A stretch of DNA of 63,424 bases, from positions 1 through 63,424 of the forward strand of contig CAJLRE010000004.1 of assembly GCA_905208975.1 (NCBI GenBank), in the 5' to 3' direction. Of the stretch, positions 24,299 to 32,657 are shown piece after piece (the first letter of the stretch is position 1; every line of letters begins with the position of its first letter). A program made the translations under genes and the position numbers. Under the pieces are notes generated by a model. The model saw only the letters and a list, made by a program, of their open reading frames with translations. It had not been told where the DNA came from and searched no databases. This stretch comes from an uncultured Collinsella sp. (lineage in GTDB: Bacteria; Actinomycetota; Coriobacteriia; Coriobacteriales; Coriobacteriaceae).

Positions 24299-25081
24299 AT
24301 GCTTACCAAACGCGTGATTCCCTGCCTGGACGTCAAGGACGGCCGTGTGGTCAAGGGCGTCAACTTTGTGAGCTTGCGCGATGCGGGCGATCCGGTGGAG
24401 CTGGCGCGCGCCTACGACCGCGAGGGTGCGGACGAGGTCGTGTTTTTGGACATTACCGCGACGAGCGATAACCGCGCAACGACCATCGAGATGGCGGCGC
24501 ACGCGGCCGAGGAGCTCGCTATTCCCTATACCGTGGGCGGCGGCTTTCGCGACTTGGCGGGCATGCGGACCATGGTTGCCGCCGGTGCCGACAAGGTGTC
24601 GCTCAACTCGGCGGCCGTGCGTGACCCGTCGCTGATTAGCCAGGCTGCCGCGGCTTTTGGCAGTCAGGCCGTGGTCGTGGCGATCGATGCCAAGCGCGTC
24701 GGTTTGCCCGGAGAGCCGGGTGCCGACAAGTGGGAGGTCTTCACGGCGGGCGGCCGCAACGCCACGGGTATCGACGCGGTGGCGTGGGCCGAGGAAGCGG
24801 CTCGTCGCGGCGCCGGCGAGATCTTGCTCACCAGCATGGATCGCGACGGCACCAAGGCTGGCTTCGACCTGGCACTCACCCGCGCCGTGGCGCGCGCGGT
24901 GCCGATCCCGGTGATCGCAAGCGGCGGCGTGGGCACGCTCGAGCATTTTGCCGAGGGCGTGATCGAGGGCGAGGCCGATGCCGTGCTGGCGGCCAGCGTC
25001 TTTCACTTTGGAACTTTCAGCATTCGCCAGGTGAAGGAGTATATGGCCAGCCAAGGCATCCCTGTGAGGCTGGACTTCTAG
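24299..25081 (+). CDS. hisF: Imidazole glycerol phosphate synthase, cyclase subunit
   Basis: A 260-residue TIM-barrel cyclase. RVIPCLDVKDGRVVKGVNF holds the first catalytic Asp and TSMDRDGTKAGFD the second; VGGGFRDL and ASGGVGTL bind phosphate. It works with HisH to give imidazole glycerol phosphate and AICAR. Confidence 0.97.
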   Translation: MLTKRVIPCLDVKDGRVVKGVNFVSLRDAGDPVELARAYDREGADEVVFLDITATSDNRATTIEMAAHAAEELAIPYTVGGGFRDLAGMRTMVAAGADKVSLNSAAVRDPSLISQAAAAFGSQAVVVAIDAKRVGLPGEPGADKWEVFTAGGRNATGIDAVAWAEEAARRGAGEILLTSMDRDGTKAGFDLALTRAVARAVPIPVIASGGVGTLEHFAEGVIEGEADAVLAASVFHFGTFSIRQVKEYMASQGIPVRLDF

Positions 25082-25108
25082 TGCTGCGGCTTGCCCAGGC
25101 ACCGCATC

Positions 25109-25166
25109 TTGCCGCTCAAACCGTCGCTCGCGTACCAAAGTACGCGTCGCTCCTCTTTCGCGGCAA
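25109..25166. repeat. Nested inverted repeats between hisF and hisI
   Basis: TTGCCGC (25109-25115) pairs with GCGGCAA (25160-25166), and within it CGCGTAC (25129-25135) pairs with GTACGCG (25140-25146) around CAAA. No gene fits the 147 bases here. It may be a mobile palindrome or an RNA-processing site. Confidence 0.5.
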
Positions 25167-25228
25167 CCTGCGGCACCTGGACAACCCTCGCCGACCTGTG
25201 GGATTTCGTTTGTTACTTGGGAGAAATG

Positions 25229-25570
25229 ATGACTGAGGTAATAAATGCTACCGAGCTTAAATACGACGCCCGCGGGCTGATTCCTTGTGTGGTTCAGCAA
25301 TATGACACCGGCGAGGTGCTTATGGTTGCTTGGATGAACGAGGAATCGGTGGGGCTGACGCTCAAGACCGGGACCACGTGGTTTTGGAGTCGCAGCCGTC
25401 AGGAGCTCTGGAACAAGGGCGCGATGAGTGGCAACATGCAGGAGGTCAAGGAGCTCTGGGCCGACTGCGATAGCGATACGCTGCTGGTCAAGGTGGACTC
25501 ACCGGGCCCGGCCTGCCATACCGGCAACCGTACCTGCTTCTTTAAGCGCGTGGAAGGGGGAGTGCGATGA
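25229..25570 (+). CDS. hisI: Phosphoribosyl-AMP cyclohydrolase
   Basis: A 113-residue HisI. Zinc and catalytic residues are in WADCDSDTLLVKV and GPACHTGNRTCFF, with the early WMNEESV and WSRSRQELWNKGAMSGN. An ATG at 25226 is also possible. It is the stand-alone cyclohydrolase; the pyrophosphatase is the separate hisE. It overlaps the next small gene by 4 bases. Confidence 0.95.
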   Translation: MTEVINATELKYDARGLIPCVVQQYDTGEVLMVAWMNEESVGLTLKTGTTWFWSRSRQELWNKGAMSGNMQEVKELWADCDSDTLLVKVDSPGPACHTGNRTCFFKRVEGGVR

Positions 25571-25794
25571 AAGTCGTGACGCCGTTCGAGGTCGCCGAAT
25601 GCAACACCGAGCTCCTCCGCGCGGGCGTGCCATGCCGCGTGCACCTGACTGATGCCTGCGGGGCGCAGTCGCTTTGGCTCGAGGCCGAGAAGGAAAGGCT
25701 CGATGAGGCCCATGCCGTCATCGTCGAGTTCTTTGAGAAAAAGGGCGCAAAGCCTCGGTTCGATGAGACCGGTACCTACTTTACGCTGCAGTAA
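25567..25794 (+). CDS. Small conserved-looking protein within the his operon
   Basis: A 75-residue soluble protein overlapping hisI by ATGA and lying 15 bases before hisE, so it is firmly inside the operon. It is mixed alpha/beta in look: VVTPFEVAECNTELLRAG, then HLTDACGAQSLW, an amphipathic helix rich in Glu and Lys, and TGTYFTLQ. It has Cys at 14, 22 and about 30. I do not recognise the family and assign no function. Coupling suggests a role tied to HisI/HisE or simple co-expression. Confidence 0.75.
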   Translation: MKVVTPFEVAECNTELLRAGVPCRVHLTDACGAQSLWLEAEKERLDEAHAVIVEFFEKKGAKPRFDETGTYFTLQ

Positions 25795-25809
25795 CGAGAG
25801 GAAATAACC

Positions 25810-26127
25810 ATGGGAGTCAGAACAGCTAACGTGCAGCCGGGAAATATCGGCGAGACGCTGACGGGTCTGGCCGAGGTGATTCACGGTCGTCGCGATGCGT
25901 CGCCACAGGAGAGCTACACCGCCCGTCTGCTGACCGACGTCGAGGACGAGCTGCTCAAGAAGCTTGCCGAGGAGGCGAGCGAGGTGATCATGGCCTGCAA
26001 GGATAACGACCACGATCACATCCGCTACGAGGCCGGCGACCTGATCTACCACCTGCTCGTGACGCTCGAGCGCTACGGCATTACCCTCGACGAGCTGGCC
26101 GGCGAACTCAACGCCCGCCGCCACTAG
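25810..26127 (+). CDS. hisE: Phosphoribosyl-ATP pyrophosphohydrolase
   Basis: A 105-residue HisE of the MazG-like all-alpha NTP pyrophosphatase fold. EDELLKKLAEEASEVIMA and HIRYEAGDLIYHLLV carry the metal-binding acidic residues. It performs the second step of the pathway and is the last gene of the operon. Confidence 0.95.
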   Translation: MGVRTANVQPGNIGETLTGLAEVIHGRRDASPQESYTARLLTDVEDELLKKLAEEASEVIMACKDNDHDHIRYEAGDLIYHLLVTLERYGITLDELAGELNARRH

Positions 26128-26154
26128 TCATTGGGGACGTTCTTAAACGACTAG
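26128..26154. repeat. GGGGACGTTC short dispersed repeat
   Basis: The 27 bases between hisE and the convergent PHP gene read CATTGGGGACGTTCTTAAA, then CGACTAGT. Nearly the same sequence occurs at 62735-62756. Confidence 0.7.
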
Positions 26155-27066
26155 TTAGGCGAGGGGCGTGGACTCCCATTCGCTGGTGGCGTGGGGGATG
26201 TCGAAGGTTCGATAACCGCAGTCGTAGGCGTGGGCCTGAGCCTCGCGAATGTTCCAGCAGATGTCGCAGGCGCGGTGCGCGTCCGAGCCAAAAGTGATGG
26301 GCACCTCGGCGTGGGCGAAGCAGCGCAACAGCCCCGTCGAGGGGTAATAGTCGTCGAGGCCCTTACGCGGCGCGGCGGTCGAGACTTCGACACGGCGACC
26401 CGTATCGTGCGCGCACTCGGCCATCTGCCCCCAAAACGGCGCCGGGTCAAAATCGGGCGCAAAGCCGTCCTTCGAAAAGCGCATGACCAGGTCGGGGTGG
26501 GCCATCACGTCAAAGTTAAGCGAGCTTTCGCAAGCACGGCACCAGTCGTCGACGTAGCGCTCCCATACGCCGCGCACGCCCAGGTTTTCCCAAACATGCA
26601 GGTTGGTATCGTCGTCGATCCAGCCACAAAGCGAATCGGGCGTATCGGGACGAGCGACGCTCTCTGTTCCCGCCGTGCCCGCGGCGCCGGCCATGATATC
26701 GCCCGGGTCGCCAATCCAATGCACGCTGCCCAAGCGCACCACGGCGCCCCGGGACCAGCGCTCTACCAAGGACTCGCAGCCTTCGTACCAATCGCATTCA
26801 AAGCCATAGATAAGCTCGAGCTCCGGCGTGATCTGCGCGGCAAGCTTGCGGGCATCCTCAAAGGCCAGGCGATGTGCCGGCAAGTCGCCCTCGACGACCT
26901 GCACCTCGCAGTTAGCATCCATGCTGGCAGGCAGGGTGAGGTGGTCGGTCGAGACCATGACCCGACAGCCAGCGGCCGCGGCAGCGCAGACGTTTTCCTC
27001 AAACGAGGCATGGCCGTCCGAAAACGAAGTATGAGTATGGCAATCGACCAGCGGGCAAGCGGACAT
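26155..27066 (-). CDS. PHP-family histidinol phosphatase candidate
   Basis: A 303-residue PHP metallophosphoesterase. Metal ligands are visible in VDCHTHTSFSDGH (about 7-19), STDHLTL, the FECDW segment, SVHWIG, MAHPDLV and FGSDAHRA. The start at 27066 has GGAGC upstream. HisK/HisJ-type enzymes of this family dephosphorylate histidinol phosphate. This would fill the one missing step, since HisB here lacks the phosphatase domain. The convergent position at the end of the operon supports that, but PHP proteins have other roles too. Confidence 0.8.
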   Translation of the reverse strand: MSACPLVDCHTHTSFSDGHASFEENVCAAAAAGCRVMVSTDHLTLPASMDANCEVQVVEGDLPAHRLAFEDARKLAAQITPELELIYGFECDWYEGCESLVERWSRGAVVRLGSVHWIGDPGDIMAGAAGTAGTESVARPDTPDSLCGWIDDDTNLHVWENLGVRGVWERYVDDWCRACESSLNFDVMAHPDLVMRFSKDGFAPDFDPAPFWGQMAECAHDTGRRVEVSTAAPRKGLDDYYPSTGLLRCFAHAEVPITFGSDAHRACDICWNIREAQAHAYDCGYRTFDIPHATSEWESTPLA

Positions 27067-27185
27067 GGCGGCTCCTTTGCATTTGGCGAATCCGCTCCAT
27101 TGTAATGGCGCAGCCTCGGCGCGGCGGGAACGCTGCAAGTCGAAACCGACTGGAAAGGGCAGGCGGCGCGTGCCGGCGCCGGCGA

Positions 27186-27605
27186 CTACTTGCTTCGTGC
27201 CGCCGCTCGTTTGGACTGCACGGTTATAATCGCGTGCCGCACGGCGGTGATGGGGCGATAGCGGATCATACGCGGTCCCGACCAGCGCATGACCTCGCGG
27301 ATCTTCTCGCGCATGGCAGGCCGGTAGCAATGCGAAGGACAGGCCGAGCAAAATGTCTTGGTGCCCATGTGCGGGCAGTGCTCAATGCGCGCGATGGCGT
27401 ATTTCTGCAGCTCGGCGCATTCGGGGCAGAGCGTAATGGTCCGAAGGCCGAGCTTCACGCGCACGGGCTCATCGTCGCCAGCCTGTTCGACCGCATGCCC
27501 GCCGCCATGATGCCCACGACACCACAGCGCAATCATCTGCGACACCATTTGGGCCTCGCGCTCACGTTTGCGTGCCAGCTCCGGTGTGTCGGCGGTGCGC
27601 GCCAT
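27186..27605 (-). CDS. YgbA-like nitrous oxide-stimulated promoter family protein
   Basis: A 139-residue protein matching the YgbA_NO family: the early EREAQMVSQMIALWCRGHH, then LCPECAELQKYA, HCPHMGTKTFCSACPSHCY with clustered Cys, and MREKIREVMRWSGPRMIRYRPITAVRH. The cysteines suggest a metal or redox site. In enterics ygbA is linked to nitrosative stress. It starts immediately after the stop of the ABC exporter gene, so the two are one operon. Confidence 0.88.
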   Translation of the reverse strand: MARTADTPELARKREREAQMVSQMIALWCRGHHGGGHAVEQAGDDEPVRVKLGLRTITLCPECAELQKYAIARIEHCPHMGTKTFCSACPSHCYRPAMREKIREVMRWSGPRMIRYRPITAVRHAIITVQSKRAAARSK

Positions 27606-30600
27606 CTAGCTCAGCCTCCCGTGCTCGACCGAAAGCGAGCAATCGGCAAAGGCGCAGGTGCTGGCACGGTGGCTTACGAGTACGATGGTCTTGCCGCGGC
27701 GCTTGAGCTCGTCAACGGCCTGCATTACGGACGCCTCGTTGAGGGCGTCGAGTGCGCTGGTGGGCTCGTCGAGCAAGATGAAAGGCGCGTCGTTGAGGAA
27801 GATGCGCGCAAGGCCGATGCGTTGGCGCTCGCCGCCCGAGAGCGAGTCGCCCAGCTCGGCAACCGGGGTGTCGAGACCCTGCGGCAGGCGGTCGATGAGG
27901 GCGGTAAGCGAAGCGGAGCGGCAAGCGTCGAGCAGCTCGGCATTGGTGGCGTTGGCGTGCGCGACCAGCAGGTTCTCGCGTACGGTGCCGCAGAACAGAT
28001 GCGTGTCCTGGGTCATATAGGCCTCGTGGCTGCGCAGGCTCGCCGTGTTGATGTGGCGGGCATCGACACCGCTCACCGTGATGGTGCCGGCTGTGGGGTC
28101 CCAAAAGCGCATGAGCAGCTTAAGCAGCGTCGACTTGCCCGAGCCCGAGCGCCCCATGATGCAGGTCATGGTACCGGGCGCAAAGGTGCAGGTCACGTCG
28201 TCGAGGATGAGATTCGCAGCGGCGTCGTTCGCGACCTGCTCTGTGGCGCCGGCACCGCCCGCGTCCACGCCGCCCGCATAGCTAAAGCTCACATGCTCGG
28301 CTGCGGCGCCGGCAAACTCAACGTCCTGTCCATCGGCGACCTCGGCGCACTGGGGCTGCTCGTCGAGCAAATCGAGCACGCGTGCGCCCGAGGCGAGCGT
28401 CTCCTGCAGTGAGGTGCCCAGCCGGCTCACGGCCATCACCGAGCCAAACGACGACACAAAGGTAAAGACGGCGACAAACGCTGCGGCAAAGTCAATCATT
28501 CCCGCAGCCACCAGCTGCAGCGCACGCCCGAGCATCACCAGATTAGCCACAAGAATAAGCGCATCGGCTACGGCCTCGCTGACCGCCTGGCGGCGCTTGA
28601 GGCGCGCGTCCACGGCGCCGACTTGCTCGGTCAGCTTGCCCAGGGCACGGCCGCGATCGGTGCCACCGGCAAACTGGATGGTCTCGCCCGCGCCGCGCAG
28701 ACTGTCGAGTACAAAGGCGCCCAGCTTACCGGCGCCCTCGCGGCTCTGGCGGCCGGTGGTGCCGCATGCCTTGGCCGAGGTCAGGGGCAGCAGCACGCCC
28801 AGGACCGCGTAGGCCACGAGCGCGATGCCCGCGAGCTCGGGGCTCACAGCCAGCAAAAAGCCCTCAAACACAACGGTGCAGACCAGAGCGATTGCAATGG
28901 GCGAGATGGTGTGCGCGTAGAAGACCTCGAGCAGCTCGATATCCGAGGTGACCAGGCTCACGAGCTCGCCCTTGCCACGGCCCTCGAGCTTGGCGGGGGC
29001 GAGCTGGCGCAGGGCACCAAACACCAGGTTGCGAATGTGTGCGAGCAGACGGAATGCGATGTAATGGTTGCAGAGCTGCTCGCCGTAGTGGAGCGGCCCG
29101 CGTGCGATGCCGCAGGCGGCACAGGCCGCGCATGCTGCGATAAGACCAAGCCCCAAGGCGTTGCGGCCCAGCGCGGCCATAAGGCCAAGGGCGCCAAAGG
29201 CCGGCACGAACGCGGCGGTGAGCATACCAATGCTGCCTAGCGCGACGGCTAGCACAAGCCAGCCGGCAAGCGGTCGGACGAGCCCCATCATGCGCCACAT
29301 GATGGACGGCGCCGAGCGACGGACGCGGCCGGAGTCAAGCGCCGCGGCAGCGGAAGACGAGCTAGCACCGTTGAGGCCATCGGTACAGGCAGCGCTGCCG
29401 TCAACAGCCTCAACCGCGCCGGCATCTTCGACGTCCTCGGCATCATCCTCCGCATACGCATATGCCGAGAGCTGCTCCTGGCTGTTCCACATGCGCGCAT
29501 AGGCGCCCGCGGTGGCCAAGAGCTCGCCGTGAGTCCCGTGCTCGGCAATACGGCCACGCTCCAGCACCAGGATCTGATCGGCGCCTACGATCGTCGACAG
29601 GCGGTGTGCCACCACGATTACGGTGTGCCTGCCGGCAAGCGACGCGATGACCTCGCCGATCGCGGCCTCGCTTGCGGCATCGACGTTGCTCGTAGCCTCG
29701 TCAAACACATAGATCGGCGAGTCGTGCAGCAGGGCGCGGGCCATGCACACGCGCTGGCGCTGACCGCCCGAAAGGTTGGTGCCGCCCTCGTTAATCACCA
29801 TGTCGAGCCCGCCGTTGGCCTGCACAAAGGCCGCCACGCGCGTGCGGTCGAGTGCGCGCAAAAGCTCGGTATCGGTGGCGCTGGGCTGGGCGAGCAGCAG
29901 GTTGTCGCGCAGGGTGCCGGCAAACAGGTAACCGTTGGTGGGCACCAGGGTGACGGCGCGCATGAGTGAGGCGGCCGTGGCGTCGCGCAGCTCGACGCCG
30001 CCGATGCGAACGCTGCCACGGTAGGCACCCTTGCGGCCCGCGATAATCCCCGCGATCGTGGACTTGCCGCCGCCGCTTTCGCCCACGAGTGCCACGAGCG
30101 AGCCGTGCGCAATGGTCGCGCTGGCGCTGTCCAGCACCGTGCGGTCGCCGTATGCATAGCTCACGCCCGTGAGCTCGATATCGCCGCGACCGTCAAGCTC
30201 AACATCGCCGCGCTCGGGCTCGGGCGTATCCAAAATGCCAAACATGCGGCGCGAGGCGGCCATGCCGTTCATGGCCGTGTGGAACAGCGATCCCAGGCGG
30301 CGCATGGGCAAAAAGAACTCCTGTGACAGAAAGACGATGAGGAAGGCAGCCTCAAAGCCAATCTTGCCCGTGGCGAGCTGCAGCGCGGCTACGATAATGC
30401 CGAGCGCGGCGCCCATATAGACGACCAGGTCCATAACGCAAATGGAGCGCAGCTGCATCACCAGCAGGCGCATGGTCGCCGTGCGGAAACGCTCGGACTC
30501 GGTGTTGATACGCTCGTGCCAGCTGCGATCGGCCTGGTAGACCTTAAGGGTGGTGAGACCCTGCACGGCCTCCAGGAACATGCCGCCAAGATCGACATAG

Positions 30601-31181
30601 CTGCCCCAGTACTCGGCACCGATCTTTTTGGCGTTGCGCATGACCATCATAATGGAGACGGGGATGACCGGAACGCAGGCGAGCAGCAGCGCGGCGGGAA
30701 GACCCGCCTGGCCCACGAGCAGTACAAACAGCGTGATGGGTGCCAAGCCGGCAAAGAAGAGCTGCGGCAGGTAGCCGCCAAAGTACACCTGGAGTTGCGT
30801 GGCGCCCTCGACGCTGGTCTGGACGGCCTCGGCGGTGGGGACGGTCTCGGTGTAGGAGGGGCCGAGTGCGGTGAGCTTGTCGTAGACGAGCGAGCGCACG
30901 CGGCGGACGGCCTCGAACGCGGCCTTGTCGCCGGCGCGTTGGGCCAGGTAGATGGAGACGGCGCGCACGATGGTGGCGGCGGCGAGCGGCAAGGCCGCCT
31001 GTGCGAGGGCGTCGACGGCGAGCGCGGCGGAAAGACCGTCCGTGACGATGCCGCCCAAGATGCGCGCAAGCACCCACATCACCGTGATGTTTGCCATGAG
31101 CGCGATCCACTTAAACAGGACGCTTGCCATAATGTGGGGCGTTGCCTGCGGAACCAGGGAGAAGAGCCGCTTCTCGAACAT
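27606..31181 (-). CDS. Fused double ABC exporter, CydDC-like
   Basis: A 1191-residue protein made of two complete half-transporters in tandem. Each half has an exporter membrane domain of about six helices and an ATPase domain: first Walker A GESGGGKST, signature LSGGQRQR, Walker B IYVFDEATS; second GRSGSGKST, LSGGERQR, FILLDEPTS. An acidic, Ala-rich linker of about 60 residues joins them. The order and the segment WHERINTESERFRTATMRLL resemble CydD-CydC, the cysteine/glutathione exporter needed for cytochrome bd assembly. No cydAB is in the window, so substrate is inferred only weakly. It is co-transcribed with the YgbA-like gene. Confidence 0.87.
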   Translation of the reverse strand: MFEKRLFSLVPQATPHIMASVLFKWIALMANITVMWVLARILGGIVTDGLSAALAVDALAQAALPLAAATIVRAVSIYLAQRAGDKAAFEAVRRVRSLVYDKLTALGPSYTETVPTAEAVQTSVEGATQLQVYFGGYLPQLFFAGLAPITLFVLLVGQAGLPAALLLACVPVIPVSIMMVMRNAKKIGAEYWGSYVDLGGMFLEAVQGLTTLKVYQADRSWHERINTESERFRTATMRLLVMQLRSICVMDLVVYMGAALGIIVAALQLATGKIGFEAAFLIVFLSQEFFLPMRRLGSLFHTAMNGMAASRRMFGILDTPEPERGDVELDGRGDIELTGVSYAYGDRTVLDSASATIAHGSLVALVGESGGGKSTIAGIIAGRKGAYRGSVRIGGVELRDATAASLMRAVTLVPTNGYLFAGTLRDNLLLAQPSATDTELLRALDRTRVAAFVQANGGLDMVINEGGTNLSGGQRQRVCMARALLHDSPIYVFDEATSNVDAASEAAIGEVIASLAGRHTVIVVAHRLSTIVGADQILVLERGRIAEHGTHGELLATAGAYARMWNSQEQLSAYAYAEDDAEDVEDAGAVEAVDGSAACTDGLNGASSSSAAAALDSGRVRRSAPSIMWRMMGLVRPLAGWLVLAVALGSIGMLTAAFVPAFGALGLMAALGRNALGLGLIAACAACAACGIARGPLHYGEQLCNHYIAFRLLAHIRNLVFGALRQLAPAKLEGRGKGELVSLVTSDIELLEVFYAHTISPIAIALVCTVVFEGFLLAVSPELAGIALVAYAVLGVLLPLTSAKACGTTGRQSREGAGKLGAFVLDSLRGAGETIQFAGGTDRGRALGKLTEQVGAVDARLKRRQAVSEAVADALILVANLVMLGRALQLVAAGMIDFAAAFVAVFTFVSSFGSVMAVSRLGTSLQETLASGARVLDLLDEQPQCAEVADGQDVEFAGAAAEHVSFSYAGGVDAGGAGATEQVANDAAANLILDDVTCTFAPGTMTCIMGRSGSGKSTLLKLLMRFWDPTAGTITVSGVDARHINTASLRSHEAYMTQDTHLFCGTVRENLLVAHANATNAELLDACRSASLTALIDRLPQGLDTPVAELGDSLSGGERQRIGLARIFLNDAPFILLDEPTSALDALNEASVMQAVDELKRRGKTIVLVSHRASTCAFADCSLSVEHGRLS

Positions 31182-31565
31182 GAAACCTCCTATACCGTAA
31201 CGGTGCCGGGCGGGGTTCTCGGCAGCCGCTTAGTTAGCCAAATGCAACTAGAGTAACATCGTGCAGCGGGTAAGTATGCCGAGGGCTATTTTTTGGCCGA
31301 TGAACTGCGTAGAAAGTTCAAAATAGTTGAGTGCGGCGAACTTTGTGGTGGACGGAGTGCGGGCGCAATTCTGATCGTGTGCGGCCCCGCTCCAAAACGT
31401 GTACGTCAGCCTCCAAAAGCTGCAAAAAATGACATGTTTGGAGGCTGACGTACACGTTTGGATAGGGGCGAGGGCGGCGACGGACGAAAGTCACGCCTGT
31501 GCCACGTCCGATGTGCTAGCGTTTGGGTGAATAAAACGAGCCCGCGCGGAAAGGATCCGGACCGT
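31182..31565. other. Intergenic region with a 23-bp inverted repeat
   Basis: It separates the divergent ABC exporter and LarC-domain genes, so it should hold both promoters; none is clear. The main feature is a perfect inverted repeat, described separately at 31395-31459. A plus-strand reading frame runs from 31458 into the LarC-domain gene but has no binding site. Confidence 0.5.
31395..31459. repeat. Perfect 23-bp inverted repeat
   Basis: The arm at 31395-31417 (beginning AAACGTGTACGTCAGC) is the exact reverse complement of 31437-31459, with a 19-base A-rich loop. No T-run follows. Confidence 0.8.
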
Positions 31566-32051
31566 ATGCAATGCGATAGTACATCCCCGCTGTCTCGCGA
31601 GACCGATGCACCCGAAACTATCGTCAAGCTGGAGTGCGACATCGACGATGCGTCGCCCGAGGTACTCGCCTATGCCGCCGACCGCCTGCGCGAGGCGGGC
31701 GCCCGCGAGGTGCACTGGCTGCCCGTTTATTGCAAGAAAGGCCGTCCCGGCTGGCAGCTGCAGGTGATCTGCTCGCATGAGGATATCGAACGTCTACAGA
31801 CGATTATCTTTTTGGAAACCACGACCAATGGCATCCGCCGCCAGGTTATGGAGCGTGTTTGCCTGCCACGCCGCTTTGAGCGCGTAGCGACGCCATGGGG
31901 CGAGGTGTCCGTTAAAGTGGCCACCCTGCCCGACGGCAGCGAGCGCGCGGCGCCCGAGTACGAGGACTGCGCCCGCCTTGCCCGTGAGTGCGACGTGCCG
32001 CTCCAGCGCGTGATGCAGGCGGCACAAGCCTCGGCACTGCGATTTGAGTAG
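31566..32051 (+). CDS. Stand-alone LarC C-terminal domain protein (DUF111)
   Basis: A 161-residue protein matching only the C-terminal part of LarC, which inserts nickel into the pincer cofactor of lactate racemase. Signature parts are LECDIDDASPEVLAYAADRLREAGA, LETTTNGIRRQVMERVCLPR and the C-terminal PEYEDCARLARECDVPLQRV. The N-terminal LarC domain is absent from the window. Start 31566 is preceded by GGAAAGGATCC. In Lactobacillus the two parts are joined by ribosomal frameshifting; here no partner frame is seen upstream. Confidence 0.8.
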   Translation: MQCDSTSPLSRETDAPETIVKLECDIDDASPEVLAYAADRLREAGAREVHWLPVYCKKGRPGWQLQVICSHEDIERLQTIIFLETTTNGIRRQVMERVCLPRRFERVATPWGEVSVKVATLPDGSERAAPEYEDCARLARECDVPLQRVMQAAQASALRFE

Positions 32052-32106
32052 CGCGGCCGGTGGCACGCCACGTCCAGCCCCATCAACCCCACCCGAAAGG
32101 ACCACC

Positions 32107-32655
32107 ATGAAATACCTCATCGCTTCCGACATTCACGGCTCGGCATACTGGACCGAGCGTCTGGTCGCCGCAATCGAATCCGAGCAGCCCGACCGCATCG
32201 TGCTGCTGGGCGACCTGCTCTACCACGGTCCGCGCAACGACCTGCCGCGCGACTACGCCCCCAAGCGCGTGATTCCGCTGCTCAACGCCCTGGCCGACCG
32301 CATCATCGCCGTCCGCGGCAACTGCGACGCCGAGGTCGACCAGATGGTGCTCGACTTTCCCGTCATGGCGGACTATGCCACGCTGTTCGATGAGGCCGGC
32401 CGTGAACTGTTCCTGACGCACGGCCACGTCTTTGGCGCCGGCATGCACAACAGCGTCGACCACGTGCCCGCGCTGCCCGAGGGCTCCGCGCTCGTCTACG
32501 GCCACACGCATATCAAGGTTAACGAGGCAAGCGAGGCACGCCCGGGCCTATGGCTCTTCAACCCCGGCAGCGTGAGCATCCCCAAGGACGGCACGCACAG
32601 CTACGGCATCTACGAGGGCGGCGCGTTCCGTCACGTGATCCTGGAGGAGAAATAA
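32107..32655 (+). CDS. yfcE: YfcE-type phosphodiesterase
   Basis: A 182-residue calcineurin-like metallophosphoesterase. Motifs: ASDIHGSAYW, LLGDLLYHGPRND, VRGNCDAEVDQ, LTHGHVFG and YGHTHIKV, ending FNPGSVSIPKDG. It matches the YfcE phosphodiesterase layout throughout. The gene ends 2 bases before mazG. Confidence 0.92.
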   Translation: MKYLIASDIHGSAYWTERLVAAIESEQPDRIVLLGDLLYHGPRNDLPRDYAPKRVIPLLNALADRIIAVRGNCDAEVDQMVLDFPVMADYATLFDEAGRELFLTHGHVFGAGMHNSVDHVPALPEGSALVYGHTHIKVNEASEARPGLWLFNPGSVSIPKDGTHSYGIYEGGAFRHVILEEK

Positions 32656-32657
32656 TC

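Noticed and set aside
27105..28412. A 435-codon plus-strand frame opposite the ABC exporter, and several others at 28414-31256
   Set aside because: They overlap a full-length exporter with all motifs. No signal for translation and no domain is seen.
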